From UBA2334 sp049653005 (lineage in GTDB: Bacteria > Pseudomonadota > Gammaproteobacteria > Burkholderiales > Burkholderiaceae_C), in the NCBI GenBank assembly GCA_049653005.1, contig JBASFL010000084.1, positions 1 to 21,779 on the forward strand: DNA of 21,779 nt, written 5' to 3'. Below the pieces are notes generated by a model. It was not told the origin of the DNA, did not search any database, and saw only the letters and a program-made list of their open reading frames with translations. Made by a program: the position numbers and the translations under genes. This document shows, piece after piece, positions 4,959 to 12,393 of the stretch. How positions within the stretch are numbered: the stretch's first letter is position 1; each line of letters starts with the position of its first letter.

Positions 4959-7553
4959 ATGCTGCCGTTTCTTTCCTTGACCCGTGGCGTGCGCCGCACC
5001 CTGGCCTTGGTGGCGTGGGGGCTGGCGTGTGGCTTGGCGACGGCGCAGACCCCGGGGGCCGTGGTGCGCTACGGCGTGTACGACAACCCGCCCAAAATCT
5101 TTCGCGGCACCGATGGCACCCCGCAGGGCATTTTTGCCGACCTGCTGACCGAGGTGGCACGCCACGAGGGCTGGCGGTTGCAGCCCGTGCCCTGCGAATG
5201 GCAGGCCTGCCTGGAGGCGTTGCGGCAAGGCCAGATCGACCTGATGCCCGATGTGGCCCAGACCGACGAGCGCCGCCACCTTTACCTGTTCGGCACCGAG
5301 CCCGCGCTGCACAGCTGGTCGCAGGTGTACCGCCGCGATGGGGTGAAGGTGGACTCCATCTTGGATTTGCGCGGCAAACGCGTGGCCCACCTGGACGGGG
5401 CGGTGCAGCAGCGGTTTTTTGCCCAGTTGGCCGACAGCTTTGCCATCCACCTGGTGTGGGTGCCCCAGCCCAGCCTGGAGCAAGCGTTCAAAGCCGTGGC
5501 CCAGGGCGACGCCGATGTGGTGCTGTCCAACCAGCGCTACGGCGATTGGCAAGCCCCCCGCTTCGGCCTGCGCGCCACGCCGCTGATGTTTCAGCCCGCC
5601 GCCTTGTATTTCGCCACCGGCTTGCAAGGCGACCCGTCCCTGCTGGCCGCGTTGGACCGCCAATTGGTGGCCTGGAAAGGCGACCTCGATTCGCCCTACT
5701 ACCGCAGCCTCAACCGCTGGGGAGCGCCCACCCCCGAGGCCATGGTGCCCGCCTACCTGTTTTGGGCGCTGGCAGCGGTGGCCGTTTTGCTGGTGCTGGC
5801 GCTGCTGACCGCGTATTGGCTGCGCCGCGTGGTGGCGCAAAAAACACAGGCCATCAAGGCCAGCGAAGAGCGGCTCAACACCATTCTGGACAGCGTGGAC
5901 GCGGCCATCTACATCAAGGGCAAAGACCTGCGCTACCAATACGCCAACCGCAAGGTGTGCGAGGTGTTTGGCCGCCCGGTGGACGAGGTGGTGGGGCAAA
6001 GCGACGATGCGTTTTTCGACCCCCCCACCGCCGCGCAGCTGCGCCACAACGACACCAAGGTGCTGGTCGAGGGCCGCCGCCTGTCCACCGAAGAAACCAA
6101 CCGCAGCCAGGACGGCCTGCGCGAACAGGTGTACCTGTCGGTCAAACTGCCGCTGCGCGACGCCCAGGGGCAGGTGTACGCGCTGTGCGGCATTTCCACC
6201 GACGTGACCGAGCAGAAAAAGGCGGTTAATGAAATCCACCAGCTGGCTTTTTACGACCCTTTGACCAGCCTGCCCAACCGGCGCCTGCTCCTGGACCACC
6301 TGAAAAATGCCCACGCCGCCAGCACCCGCAGTGGTGCCAACGGCGCGCTGGTGTTCATCGACCTCGACAACTTCAAGGTGGTGAACGACACCCAGGGCCA
6401 CGCGGAAGGCGACCACTTGCTGCAAAAAATCGCAGAGCGCCTGGGCGCCTGTCTGCGGCCCCACGACCTGCTGGCCCGCTTGGGCGGTGACGAGTTTGTG
6501 CTGCTGCTGCGCGACCTGTCGCCCGTGCCCGACCAAGCCGCCCAAGAGGCGCTGAGCGTGGCCAGAAAAATGCAAACGGCCCTGGTGCCCCCGGTGGCCC
6601 TGGCCGGCTCAGACCACGAGGTGACGGCCAGCATGGGCATTGCCCTGTTCAGCGACGCGCAAGGCAACAGCCAAGACCTGCTGCGCTGGGCCGACATGGC
6701 CATGTACGAGGCCAAAGCCGCGGGCCGCAACGCCGTCCGGTTTTTCAACCCCGCCATGCAGCAACGCGCCCAGGCCCAGGCCGCCATCCTGAGCGACATG
6801 CGCCACGCCCTGCAAACCCAGGCCTTCGTACTGCACTACCAGCCCCAGTGCCACACCGGTGGGGCGCTGAGCGGGGTCGAGGCACTGGTGCGCTGGCCCC
6901 ACCCCGACAAAGGCATGTTGCCCCCGGCGCAGTTTGTGCAGGCGGCGGAAGACAACGGCCTCATCGTGGCCCTGGGCGACTGGATTTTGCGCGAGGGCTG
7001 CCGCCAGATGGCCCAGTGGGCCGCCCTGACCCCGGGTGCCCACTGGCGCTTGGCCATCAACGTGAGTGCACGCCAGTTTCACCACCCCGACTTTGTGGAC
7101 CAGGTGATGGCCGCTTTGCACACCACGGGCGTGAACCCGCAGCGCATCGAACTGGAGCTGACCGAAAGCCTGTTGCTGGAAGATGTGGACAACGTGCTGG
7201 CCAAAATGGCCGCCCTGCGCGCGCAAGGGGTGTCGTTTTCGCTGGACGACTTTGGCACCGGCTACTCGTCGCTGAGCTACCTGAAAAGCCTGCCCATCTA
7301 CAAACTCAAAATCGACCAGTCGTTTGTGCGCGACCTGGCCCAAAGCACCGACAGCCAGGCCATTGTGCGCACGGTGGTGGCACTGGCGCACAACCTGGAG
7401 CTGGACGTGATTGCCGAGGGGGTGGAAACCCCCGCGCAACAAGCCGCCCTGCAACACCTGGGGTGCCAGCAATTCCAGGGCTACCTGTTCAGCCGCCCGG
7501 TGCCTGCCGCCGAGTTGCAAGCCCAGTGGCTGCCGCCCTCACATCCCCAGTGA
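4959..7553 (+). CDS. Membrane diguanylate cyclase/phosphodiesterase with periplasmic solute-binding sensor, PAS, GGDEF and EAL domains
   Basis: An 864-residue regulator of cyclic di-GMP. From the N-terminus: signal peptide (about 1-30), a periplasmic solute-binding family 3-like domain (about 35-255, YGVYDNPPKIF then GIFADLLTEVARHEGW), a transmembrane segment (about 264-290), a PAS domain (about 302-425), GGDEF and EAL. GGDEF is intact at 509-513, with an RxxD inhibitory site (RPHD) five residues before it. EAL is intact at 641-643, with NVSARQF, ELTES, DDFGTGYSSL from 763, KIDQSF and AEGVET, so both activities look possible. The periplasmic domain probably binds an amino acid or related ligand. 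Alternative in-frame starts are 4923 and 4947; none has a Shine-Dalgarno. I prefer 4959 because it gives a normal signal peptide and follows a -10-like TATGCT by 7 nt. The 3' end overlaps the convergent DUF3334 gene by 15 nt. Confidence 0.88.
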   Translation: MLPFLSLTRGVRRTLALVAWGLACGLATAQTPGAVVRYGVYDNPPKIFRGTDGTPQGIFADLLTEVARHEGWRLQPVPCEWQACLEALRQGQIDLMPDVAQTDERRHLYLFGTEPALHSWSQVYRRDGVKVDSILDLRGKRVAHLDGAVQQRFFAQLADSFAIHLVWVPQPSLEQAFKAVAQGDADVVLSNQRYGDWQAPRFGLRATPLMFQPAALYFATGLQGDPSLLAALDRQLVAWKGDLDSPYYRSLNRWGAPTPEAMVPAYLFWALAAVAVLLVLALLTAYWLRRVVAQKTQAIKASEERLNTILDSVDAAIYIKGKDLRYQYANRKVCEVFGRPVDEVVGQSDDAFFDPPTAAQLRHNDTKVLVEGRRLSTEETNRSQDGLREQVYLSVKLPLRDAQGQVYALCGISTDVTEQKKAVNEIHQLAFYDPLTSLPNRRLLLDHLKNAHAASTRSGANGALVFIDLDNFKVVNDTQGHAEGDHLLQKIAERLGACLRPHDLLARLGGDEFVLLLRDLSPVPDQAAQEALSVARKMQTALVPPVALAGSDHEVTASMGIALFSDAQGNSQDLLRWADMAMYEAKAAGRNAVRFFNPAMQQRAQAQAAILSDMRHALQTQAFVLHYQPQCHTGGALSGVEALVRWPHPDKGMLPPAQFVQAAEDNGLIVALGDWILREGCRQMAQWAALTPGAHWRLAINVSARQFHHPDFVDQVMAALHTTGVNPQRIELELTESLLLEDVDNVLAKMAALRAQGVSFSLDDFGTGYSSLSYLKSLPIYKLKIDQSFVRDLAQSTDSQAIVRTVVALAHNLELDVIAEGVETPAQQAALQHLGCQQFQGYLFSRPVPAAELQAQWLPPSHPQ

Positions 7554-8231
7554 TTTGAGCAAATCGTCGGTGTCGTTGCCCACAGCGGGGGCGGGCACCA
7601 TGGGGGCGTTTTGCTCGGCTTGGGCCATCAGCTCATCGGGCTTGGCCTCGGGTTGGGGCACAAAGTCGTACAGGCGGATGAACTCGGTGCGGTCAATCGC
7701 CAGTTCCAGGTAAAAAATGTGGTTGCGTGCGGTGTAGAAGGTCACGCGGCGCGACTCGGGCTTGTCGAGGTTGGCGTCCACGCTCAGCACCACCTGCTTG
7801 TTCAGCACCAGCATCTTGGGCTGGTTTTGCGTGATTTGGGTTTGCAGCTCGCGGCGCACCTTGCTGGTGAAGTCGCCCAGCACCTGGTTCATCAGTTCGC
7901 CCATCACGTTGGCCACTTCGTCAGAGGTGTGGGAGTGCGCCAATTCGTCTTTGGGCATGCCCATGCTGAGCATGTAGCTTTCGTAAATTTCCATGGCCGA
8001 GGCAGCAGAGAAATTGATGACCACCAACCCCGAAAACCCGCCGTCAAACAGCACAAAACACCCGATGTCGGGCTTGAGGCAGGTCTTGGAAATGCGCTGC
8101 ACCATGCCCGAATAATGGATCTGGCTTTGCGTGGCCACGTTCAGCACCTTGGTGACCGAGTTGCACAAGCTCATCAAAATGTCTTCGGTGCCGTAAGCCA
8201 CCGTGCCGGTGGCTGTTTCATTGGTGTTCAT
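7539..8231 (-). CDS. DUF3334 family protein, CheX-like
   Basis: A 230-residue cytoplasmic protein matching the DUF3334 family as I recall it: TEDILMSLCNSVTKVL, MVQRISKTCLKPDIGCFVLFDGGFSGLVVINF, and a strongly conserved SDEVANVMGELMNQVLGDF segment near residues 105-125. The ExxN...MGE pattern and the fold-like arrangement resemble CheX/CheC phosphatases that act on CheY-type regulators, but the family's activity is not established to my knowledge. A Pro/Ala-rich linker leads to an acidic C-terminus ending DDLLKSLGM, which may be a docking peptide. The ATG at 8231 has a purine-rich AAGAGAG upstream. It is convergent with the cyclic-di-GMP gene and divergent from trhO. Confidence 0.82.
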   Translation of the reverse strand: MNTNETATGTVAYGTEDILMSLCNSVTKVLNVATQSQIHYSGMVQRISKTCLKPDIGCFVLFDGGFSGLVVINFSAASAMEIYESYMLSMGMPKDELAHSHTSDEVANVMGELMNQVLGDFTSKVRRELQTQITQNQPKMLVLNKQVVLSVDANLDKPESRRVTFYTARNHIFYLELAIDRTEFIRLYDFVPQPEAKPDELMAQAEQNAPMVPAPAVGNDTDDLLKSLGM

Positions 8232-8282
8232 GGGTCTCTCTTGTGTGAGGTGGGGGCTTTGCTGTCGCAGCATAGCGCACCC

Positions 8283-8288
8283 GATAAT
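8283..8288 (+). promoter_or_regulatory. -10-like GATAAT, 6 nt before the trhO ATG
   Basis: GATAAT ends 6 nt before the ATG at 8295 and no ribosome-binding site is present. A weak -35 (TTGCTG, 8259-8264) lies 18 nt upstream. The arrangement predicts a leaderless transcript. Confidence 0.45.
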
Positions 8289-8294
8289 TCGGCC

Positions 8295-9251
8295 ATGAGC
8301 TTGCCTTACCTGACCGCCGCCCTTTACAAGTTTGTGGACCTGCCCGACTTTGCCGACCTGCGCGAGCCGCTGGTCGCGCTGTGTGAGGCCCAGGAAGTGC
8401 GCGGCACGCTGCTGCTGGCCCCCGAGGGCATCAACGGCACCATTGCCGGGCCTGAAGGTGGCGTGCGAGCCGTGCTGGCCCACCTGCGTGCCGACCCGCG
8501 CCTGGCCACGCTGACCCACAAAGAATCTTGGAGCGACAAGCAGCCGTTCTACCGCATGAAGGTGAAGCTGAAAAAAGAAATCGTCACCCTGCGTGTGCCT
8601 GAACTCGACCCCAACAAAACTGTGGGCCGGTACGTCAAACCGCAGGACTGGAACGCTTTGTTGGCCGACCCAGACGTGGTGGTGATTGACACCCGCAACG
8701 ACTACGAGGTGGCCGTGGGCACTTTTGCAGGGGCCATCAACCCACGCATCAAAACCTTCACCGAACTGCCTGCTTGGCTCGATGCCCAGCCCGGCTTGCA
8801 AGCCGCCGCTCCGGGTGAAACCAAGAAAACCAAAGTGGCCATGTTTTGCACCGGTGGTATCCGCTGTGAAAAGTCCACCGCGCTCATGAAAATGCGTGGC
8901 TTTGACGAGGTGTACCACCTCGAAGGCGGCATCTTGAAATACCTGGAAGAAGTGCCACCCGAGCAAAGCACCTGGCAGGGCGAGTGTTTTGTGTTCGACG
9001 AACGTGTGAGTGTGGGCCACGGCTTGAAGCCCGGCCCGCTGGAGTTGTGCCGCGCCTGCCGTTGGCCGCTGACCGAGACCGACAAAACCTCACCCCACTA
9101 CGTGAAAGGTGTGAGTTGCGCCCACTGTCACGACCTCCACACCCCTGAGCAAAAAGCCAATTTGGCCGAGCGACAGCGCCAGGTGGAGCTGGCGCAAGCC
9201 CGCGGTCACAGGCATGTGGGCGCGAAGATGCCTCCCCATGGGCCGGTTTAA
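8295..9251 (+). CDS. trhO: tRNA uridine(34) hydroxylase TrhO (rhodanese family, YceA type)
   Basis: TrhO uses oxygen to form 5-hydroxyuridine at the wobble position U34 of tRNAs (family knowledge from the E. coli YceA work). The 318-residue protein has the N-terminal acylphosphatase-like region with GTLLLAPEGINGTIAG, the YxKPQDWN linker, and a rhodanese domain starting VVVIDTRNDYE. The catalytic loop CTGGIRCEKS carries Cys185 and a second Cys191. A C-terminal region with CRAC and CAHCH may bind zinc. The ATG at 8295 matches the usual N-terminus; the frame stays open upstream to 7611, but that part is antisense to the DUF3334 gene. It is convergent with tctC, with 24 nt between. Confidence 0.9.
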   Translation: MSLPYLTAALYKFVDLPDFADLREPLVALCEAQEVRGTLLLAPEGINGTIAGPEGGVRAVLAHLRADPRLATLTHKESWSDKQPFYRMKVKLKKEIVTLRVPELDPNKTVGRYVKPQDWNALLADPDVVVIDTRNDYEVAVGTFAGAINPRIKTFTELPAWLDAQPGLQAAAPGETKKTKVAMFCTGGIRCEKSTALMKMRGFDEVYHLEGGILKYLEEVPPEQSTWQGECFVFDERVSVGHGLKPGPLELCRACRWPLTETDKTSPHYVKGVSCAHCHDLHTPEQKANLAERQRQVELAQARGHRHVGAKMPPHGPV

Positions 9252-9275
9252 ACGCTGGGGTGTGTGGCGGCGGGT

Positions 9276-10262
9276 TCAGGGGCGCACCACCCCGAACTCT
9301 ATGGCCAGCGTGCGGTAGGTGTTCACCTGGGTCTGCACCAGTTGCGTCAATTCGGGCCCTGTCACCCAGTAGCGTTCCAGGCCCACGGCGGCCAGCCCGG
9401 CGCCTGCCGCCGGGTGCTCCATGGCTTTGGCCAGGGCACCGGCCCACTGGCGGTGTTCCGCGTCGGTGGCGCGGGGTGCCATGTACAGCCCCCGCAAAAT
9501 GGGCCATTGAATGTCCACACCCTGTTCTTTGGCCGTGGGCACCTGGGCCCATCGCCCCGGCAGACGCCGTTCTGAGAGGGTGGCCAGCACCCTGACCGCC
9601 GCCCCTTGCTCCAGGTAGCGGCCCACTTCGGCGGCGTCGCCTGTCAGCACCTGCACGTGGTCGCCCGTGAGCGCGGTCAAGGCTTCGCCGCCGCCTTCAA
9701 ATGCCACAAAACGCATGGCTTTGTGGCTCACCCCTGCGGCTTTCGCCAGCAGCGCGGCTTTCATCCAGTCCTGGCTGCCGATGGAGCCACCCGCCCCAAA
9801 CACCACCGAGTTGGGCTGGGCGCGCAACGCGGCCAGCACATGGCCCAGCGTTTTGTGGGGCGAGTCTTTGCGCACGGCCACCACGCCGTGGTCCAGCCCC
9901 AGGCTGGCCAGCCAGCGCACGTCACCCGGCTGGTAAGGGCCAAAACGGCCTTGGGCCAGATTCAGCAAGGAGCCCGATGAAAACGCCAGCACGGTGTGCG
10001 CTTCAGCCGGGTTTTGCTGAACGGCATTTTTGAAAGCCAGGGCCCCAATGCCGCCGGGCTGAAAGGTGATGGCAATGGGCACACGGGTTTGCCCGGTGGC
10101 TTGCAACACATCGCGCGTGAACTGGCAGGTCAGGTCAAAGCCGCCACCGGGCTTGGCCGGTGCGACGCAACGCCCGCCTTCCAACGGCGCAGCGGGGGTG
10201 GTGGTGCACGTCAACAGGGCTGCGCACAGCAGTGCCAGGGGGGTGTGGGTTGTGCGCTTCAT
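9276..10262 (-). CDS. tctC: TctC-type tricarboxylate-binding periplasmic protein
   Basis: A 328-residue exported receptor of the Bug/TctC family. A signal peptide (about 1-26) precedes a mature protein with the TctC hallmark CVAPAKPGGGFDLTC. FQPGGIGALAF, SSGSLLNLAQGRFG, DVRWLAS, GAGGSIGSQDWMK, FEGGGEALTAL and RLPGRWAQVPTAKEQGVDI also closely follow Salmonella TctC as I remember it, which binds citrate. The ATG at 10262 overlaps the tctE stop codon (ATGA), so expression is coupled to the sensor kinase. No TctA or TctB permease gene is in the window. The protein may therefore feed a transporter encoded elsewhere, or act as a ligand-loaded partner of TctE, as described for BctC/BctE in Bordetella. 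Confidence 0.88.
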   Translation of the reverse strand: MKRTTHTPLALLCAALLTCTTTPAAPLEGGRCVAPAKPGGGFDLTCQFTRDVLQATGQTRVPIAITFQPGGIGALAFKNAVQQNPAEAHTVLAFSSGSLLNLAQGRFGPYQPGDVRWLASLGLDHGVVAVRKDSPHKTLGHVLAALRAQPNSVVFGAGGSIGSQDWMKAALLAKAAGVSHKAMRFVAFEGGGEALTALTGDHVQVLTGDAAEVGRYLEQGAAVRVLATLSERRLPGRWAQVPTAKEQGVDIQWPILRGLYMAPRATDAEHRQWAGALAKAMEHPAAGAGLAAVGLERYWVTGPELTQLVQTQVNTYRTLAIEFGVVRP

Positions 10263-11644
10263 TGGGGCCACCACAGGTGGGCGCTCAGCCCCGGTCCGTT
10301 GTCCACGGGCCCCAGTGCCAGCTGGCCACCGTGTGCCTCGGCCACCGAGCGGGCAATGGCCAGGCCCAGGCCAGAGCCCCGGCTGTGGTGGCCTTTGGCA
10401 AAGCGTTCGCCGGTGCGGCCTTGCAGCTCGGGGGGCAGTCCGTTGCCGTCGTCGGTGACTTGCAGGCTGAATTGCGACGCGTGTGACCGCGCGCGCAAGG
10501 TCACCACGCCGTGCGGGCGGCCGTGCTCGATGGCGTTGTGCGCCAAATTGAGCAGGGCTTGCTTGAGCAGCACGGGGTCGCCCGTGCAGGGCAGGGGGCT
10601 GTCGGGTGCGTCCAAGCCCAAATCAATGCCGCGTTCGCGTGCCAGGGGCAGCAGCTCCACCGCCACTTGGTGGGCCAGTTCGGCCAGGTCAAACGGTTCG
10701 CGGTGCAGCACGGCGGTGTCGCTGCGGGCCAGGGTGAGCAGCTGGTTGGTGGCGCGAATGGCCTGGGTCAGCGCCCCTGACAGCGCTTGCAGGGCGGTGT
10801 TGCGCTGCTGGGGGTCGGGCTCGCGCAAGATGAAATCCAGCTGGGCGCGCAACACGGTCAGCGGGGTGCGCAGCTGGTGCGAGGCATCGTCGATGAAGCC
10901 ACGCCGCTGGGCCATCAGGGTTTGGGTGCGGGCGAGTTGCTGGTTCACCGCGTCCACCAGGGGTTGCACGTCGCTGGGCAGGTCGGTGGTTTGCAGGGGC
11001 CTCAGGTCTTGTGCGTCGCGGGCTCTGGTTTGGGCGGCCAAGTGCGTCAGGGGCCGCAGCGCCATCCACAGGCCCAGCACCACGCTGGCGCACATCACCA
11101 CCAGCAGGGCGGCATCGCGCAGGGCGGCCTGTCGCAAAAAACCGCTGGTGAACTGTTGGCGCGAGGCGGTGCTTTCGGCCACCTGAATCACCAGGTGCGC
11201 GTTTGCGGTGTGGCCCAGCGCCTGCTCCAGCGGGCGCATGAGGGCGCCCACACGCACGGTCTCGTCAAAGTACACCGCGTCGTAAAACACCGGTTGCCCG
11301 GTTTGCAAGGGCTGGGTGGGCAGGGGCAGGTCGGCGTGGCCAATTTCAACCAGGCTGTCGGCCGTGGCCACCCGAAAGTACACGTTGCCGGTGGCCGTGA
11401 GCTGAAAAAACTCGAACAACCGGTAGGGCAGCTCCACCGCCAGGCCGCCCGACGCGGTGGACACGTTCAGGTCTAGGGCCTTGATGGCGCCCAGCAGCGA
11501 GCGGTCGTAGGCCGCATTGGCGGCGTTGACCGCGTCCACCCGCGTCAGCCACAGGCTGGTGGCCGTGACCAGTGCCATGGCCGGCAGCAGCAGCACCAGC
11601 AGCCGCAGCTTAAGGCTGGCCTGCCGGATCCGACTCCAGGACAT
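10259..11644 (-). CDS. tctE: Sensor histidine kinase, TctE type
   Basis: A 461-residue membrane kinase expected to phosphorylate the adjacent TctD. It begins with a transmembrane segment (LRLLVLLLPAMALVTATSLW), then a periplasmic two-component-sensor N-terminal domain with AYDRSLLGAIKAL and ELPYRLFEFFQL. A second membrane segment lies near AALLVVMCASVVLGLW. The H-box DDASHQLRTPLTVL carries His256, followed by the N-box NLAHNAIEHG, DDGNGLP and GSGLGLAIARSV. The ATG at 11644 has AGGGGG about 9 nt upstream and overlaps tctD by 35 nt. Its stop overlaps the tctC start. The signal is probably a tricarboxylate or related acid. Confidence 0.9.
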   Translation of the reverse strand: MSWSRIRQASLKLRLLVLLLPAMALVTATSLWLTRVDAVNAANAAYDRSLLGAIKALDLNVSTASGGLAVELPYRLFEFFQLTATGNVYFRVATADSLVEIGHADLPLPTQPLQTGQPVFYDAVYFDETVRVGALMRPLEQALGHTANAHLVIQVAESTASRQQFTSGFLRQAALRDAALLVVMCASVVLGLWMALRPLTHLAAQTRARDAQDLRPLQTTDLPSDVQPLVDAVNQQLARTQTLMAQRRGFIDDASHQLRTPLTVLRAQLDFILREPDPQQRNTALQALSGALTQAIRATNQLLTLARSDTAVLHREPFDLAELAHQVAVELLPLARERGIDLGLDAPDSPLPCTGDPVLLKQALLNLAHNAIEHGRPHGVVTLRARSHASQFSLQVTDDGNGLPPELQGRTGERFAKGHHSRGSGLGLAIARSVAEAHGGQLALGPVDNGPGLSAHLWWPQ

Positions 11645-12290
11645 AGCCCAGCCCCCTGTAGGTGTGTATGCGCACGCCACTGCGCTCCAGGCGTTTGCGC
11701 AGGCGGTGCACCAGCACGTCAATGGCGCTGGGCTGCACGTCGGCGTCGTCGCTGAACACGCGGTCGCTCACCTGCTGGCGCGACATGGGCTCGCCGCTGC
11801 GCAAAATCAGGCTTTTCAGCAGCGCGTGTTCGCGGGGCGACAGGGGCAGGTGCTCGGCCCCCAGGGTGAACTGCTTGGTCACCGCGTCAAACACCAGTGG
11901 GCCGCAAGCAAAGCGAGGGTGTTCGTTGCCGCGTGCGCGCCTGACCAGGGCGGTCAGTCGGGCCTCCAGCTCGGCCAGTTCGAAGGGTTTGGGCAAAAAA
12001 TCGTCGGCACCCAGGTTGAGGGTGTTGACCCGGTCGCCCAACGAGTCGCGGGCCGTCAGCACCAGCACGGGCAAGCGGCGGTCTTGTTCGCGCAGGCGGC
12101 GCAACACCTCGGTGCCGCTGCGCCCGGGCAGCCCCAGGTCCAGCACCAGCACGTCGTAGTCGGCGCTGGCCAGGGCGGGCTCGATCAGGCGGCCGTCGTT
12201 GCGCCAGTCCACCCGGTGGCCGGTTTGCTCCAGCGCCTTGCTGAGCCATTCGCCCAGCGTGGGTTCGTCTTCGGCCAACAGGATGTGCAT
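11610..12290 (-). CDS. tctD: OmpR-family response regulator, TctD type
   Basis: A 226-residue DNA-binding regulator. The receiver domain starts MHILLAEDEP (acidic pair near residues 8-10). The phospho-acceptor is Asp51 in VLVLDLGLPG, followed by LTARDS and the KPF motif. The C-terminal winged helix has LSPREHALLKSLILRSGEPMSRQQV and AIDVLVHRLRKRLERSGVRIHTYRGLGYVLE. An alternative ATG at 12299 adds three residues. I prefer 12290 because it matches the family start and lies 7 nt after a -10-like CATAAT. An 11-bp direct repeat sits at the matching -35 position, so autoregulation is likely. First gene of tctD-tctE-tctC. Confidence 0.9.
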   Translation of the reverse strand: MHILLAEDEPTLGEWLSKALEQTGHRVDWRNDGRLIEPALASADYDVLVLDLGLPGRSGTEVLRRLREQDRRLPVLVLTARDSLGDRVNTLNLGADDFLPKPFELAELEARLTALVRRARGNEHPRFACGPLVFDAVTKQFTLGAEHLPLSPREHALLKSLILRSGEPMSRQQVSDRVFSDDADVQPSAIDVLVHRLRKRLERSGVRIHTYRGLGYVLESDPAGQP

Positions 12291-12297
12291 GGCGGTC

Positions 12298-12303
12298 ATT
12301 ATG
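12298..12303 (-). promoter_or_regulatory. -10-like CATAAT upstream of tctD
   Basis: On the minus strand CATAAT ends 7 nt before the ATG at 12290. There is no ribosome-binding site and no good -35 hexamer; the -35 position is taken by the edge of the direct repeat at 12324-12343, as in activator-dependent promoters. Confidence 0.45.
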
Positions 12304-12323
12304 GGCACGGCCTGGGCCCGGGG

Positions 12324-12343
12324 TTGATAGGTGTTTGATAGGT
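12324..12343. promoter_or_regulatory. 11-bp-period direct repeat, candidate TctD operator
   Basis: TTGATAGGT occurs at 12324-12332 and again at 12335-12343, exactly 11 bp apart (ACCTATCAA on the minus strand). OmpR/PhoB-family regulators bind tandem half-sites spaced about one helical turn. The repeat spans about -34 to -53 relative to a predicted tctD start at 12290 and lies 51-70 nt upstream of the divergent receptor gene, so one site could control both. Confidence 0.6.
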
Positions 12344-12393
12344 TGGGCTTGGCACCATCAGGGCTTTTCAAAACACCGCACTGGAGACAAACC

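Noticed and set aside
4356..6575. 739-codon open frame antisense to the esterase and GGDEF-EAL genes
   Set aside because: It crosses two real genes on the other strand and has Gln/His/Gly-rich composition typical of a shadow frame.
7611..8294. N-terminal extension of TrhO
   Set aside because: The upstream part is antisense to the DUF3334 gene and shows no TrhO-like sequence. The family N-terminus matches the ATG at 8295.
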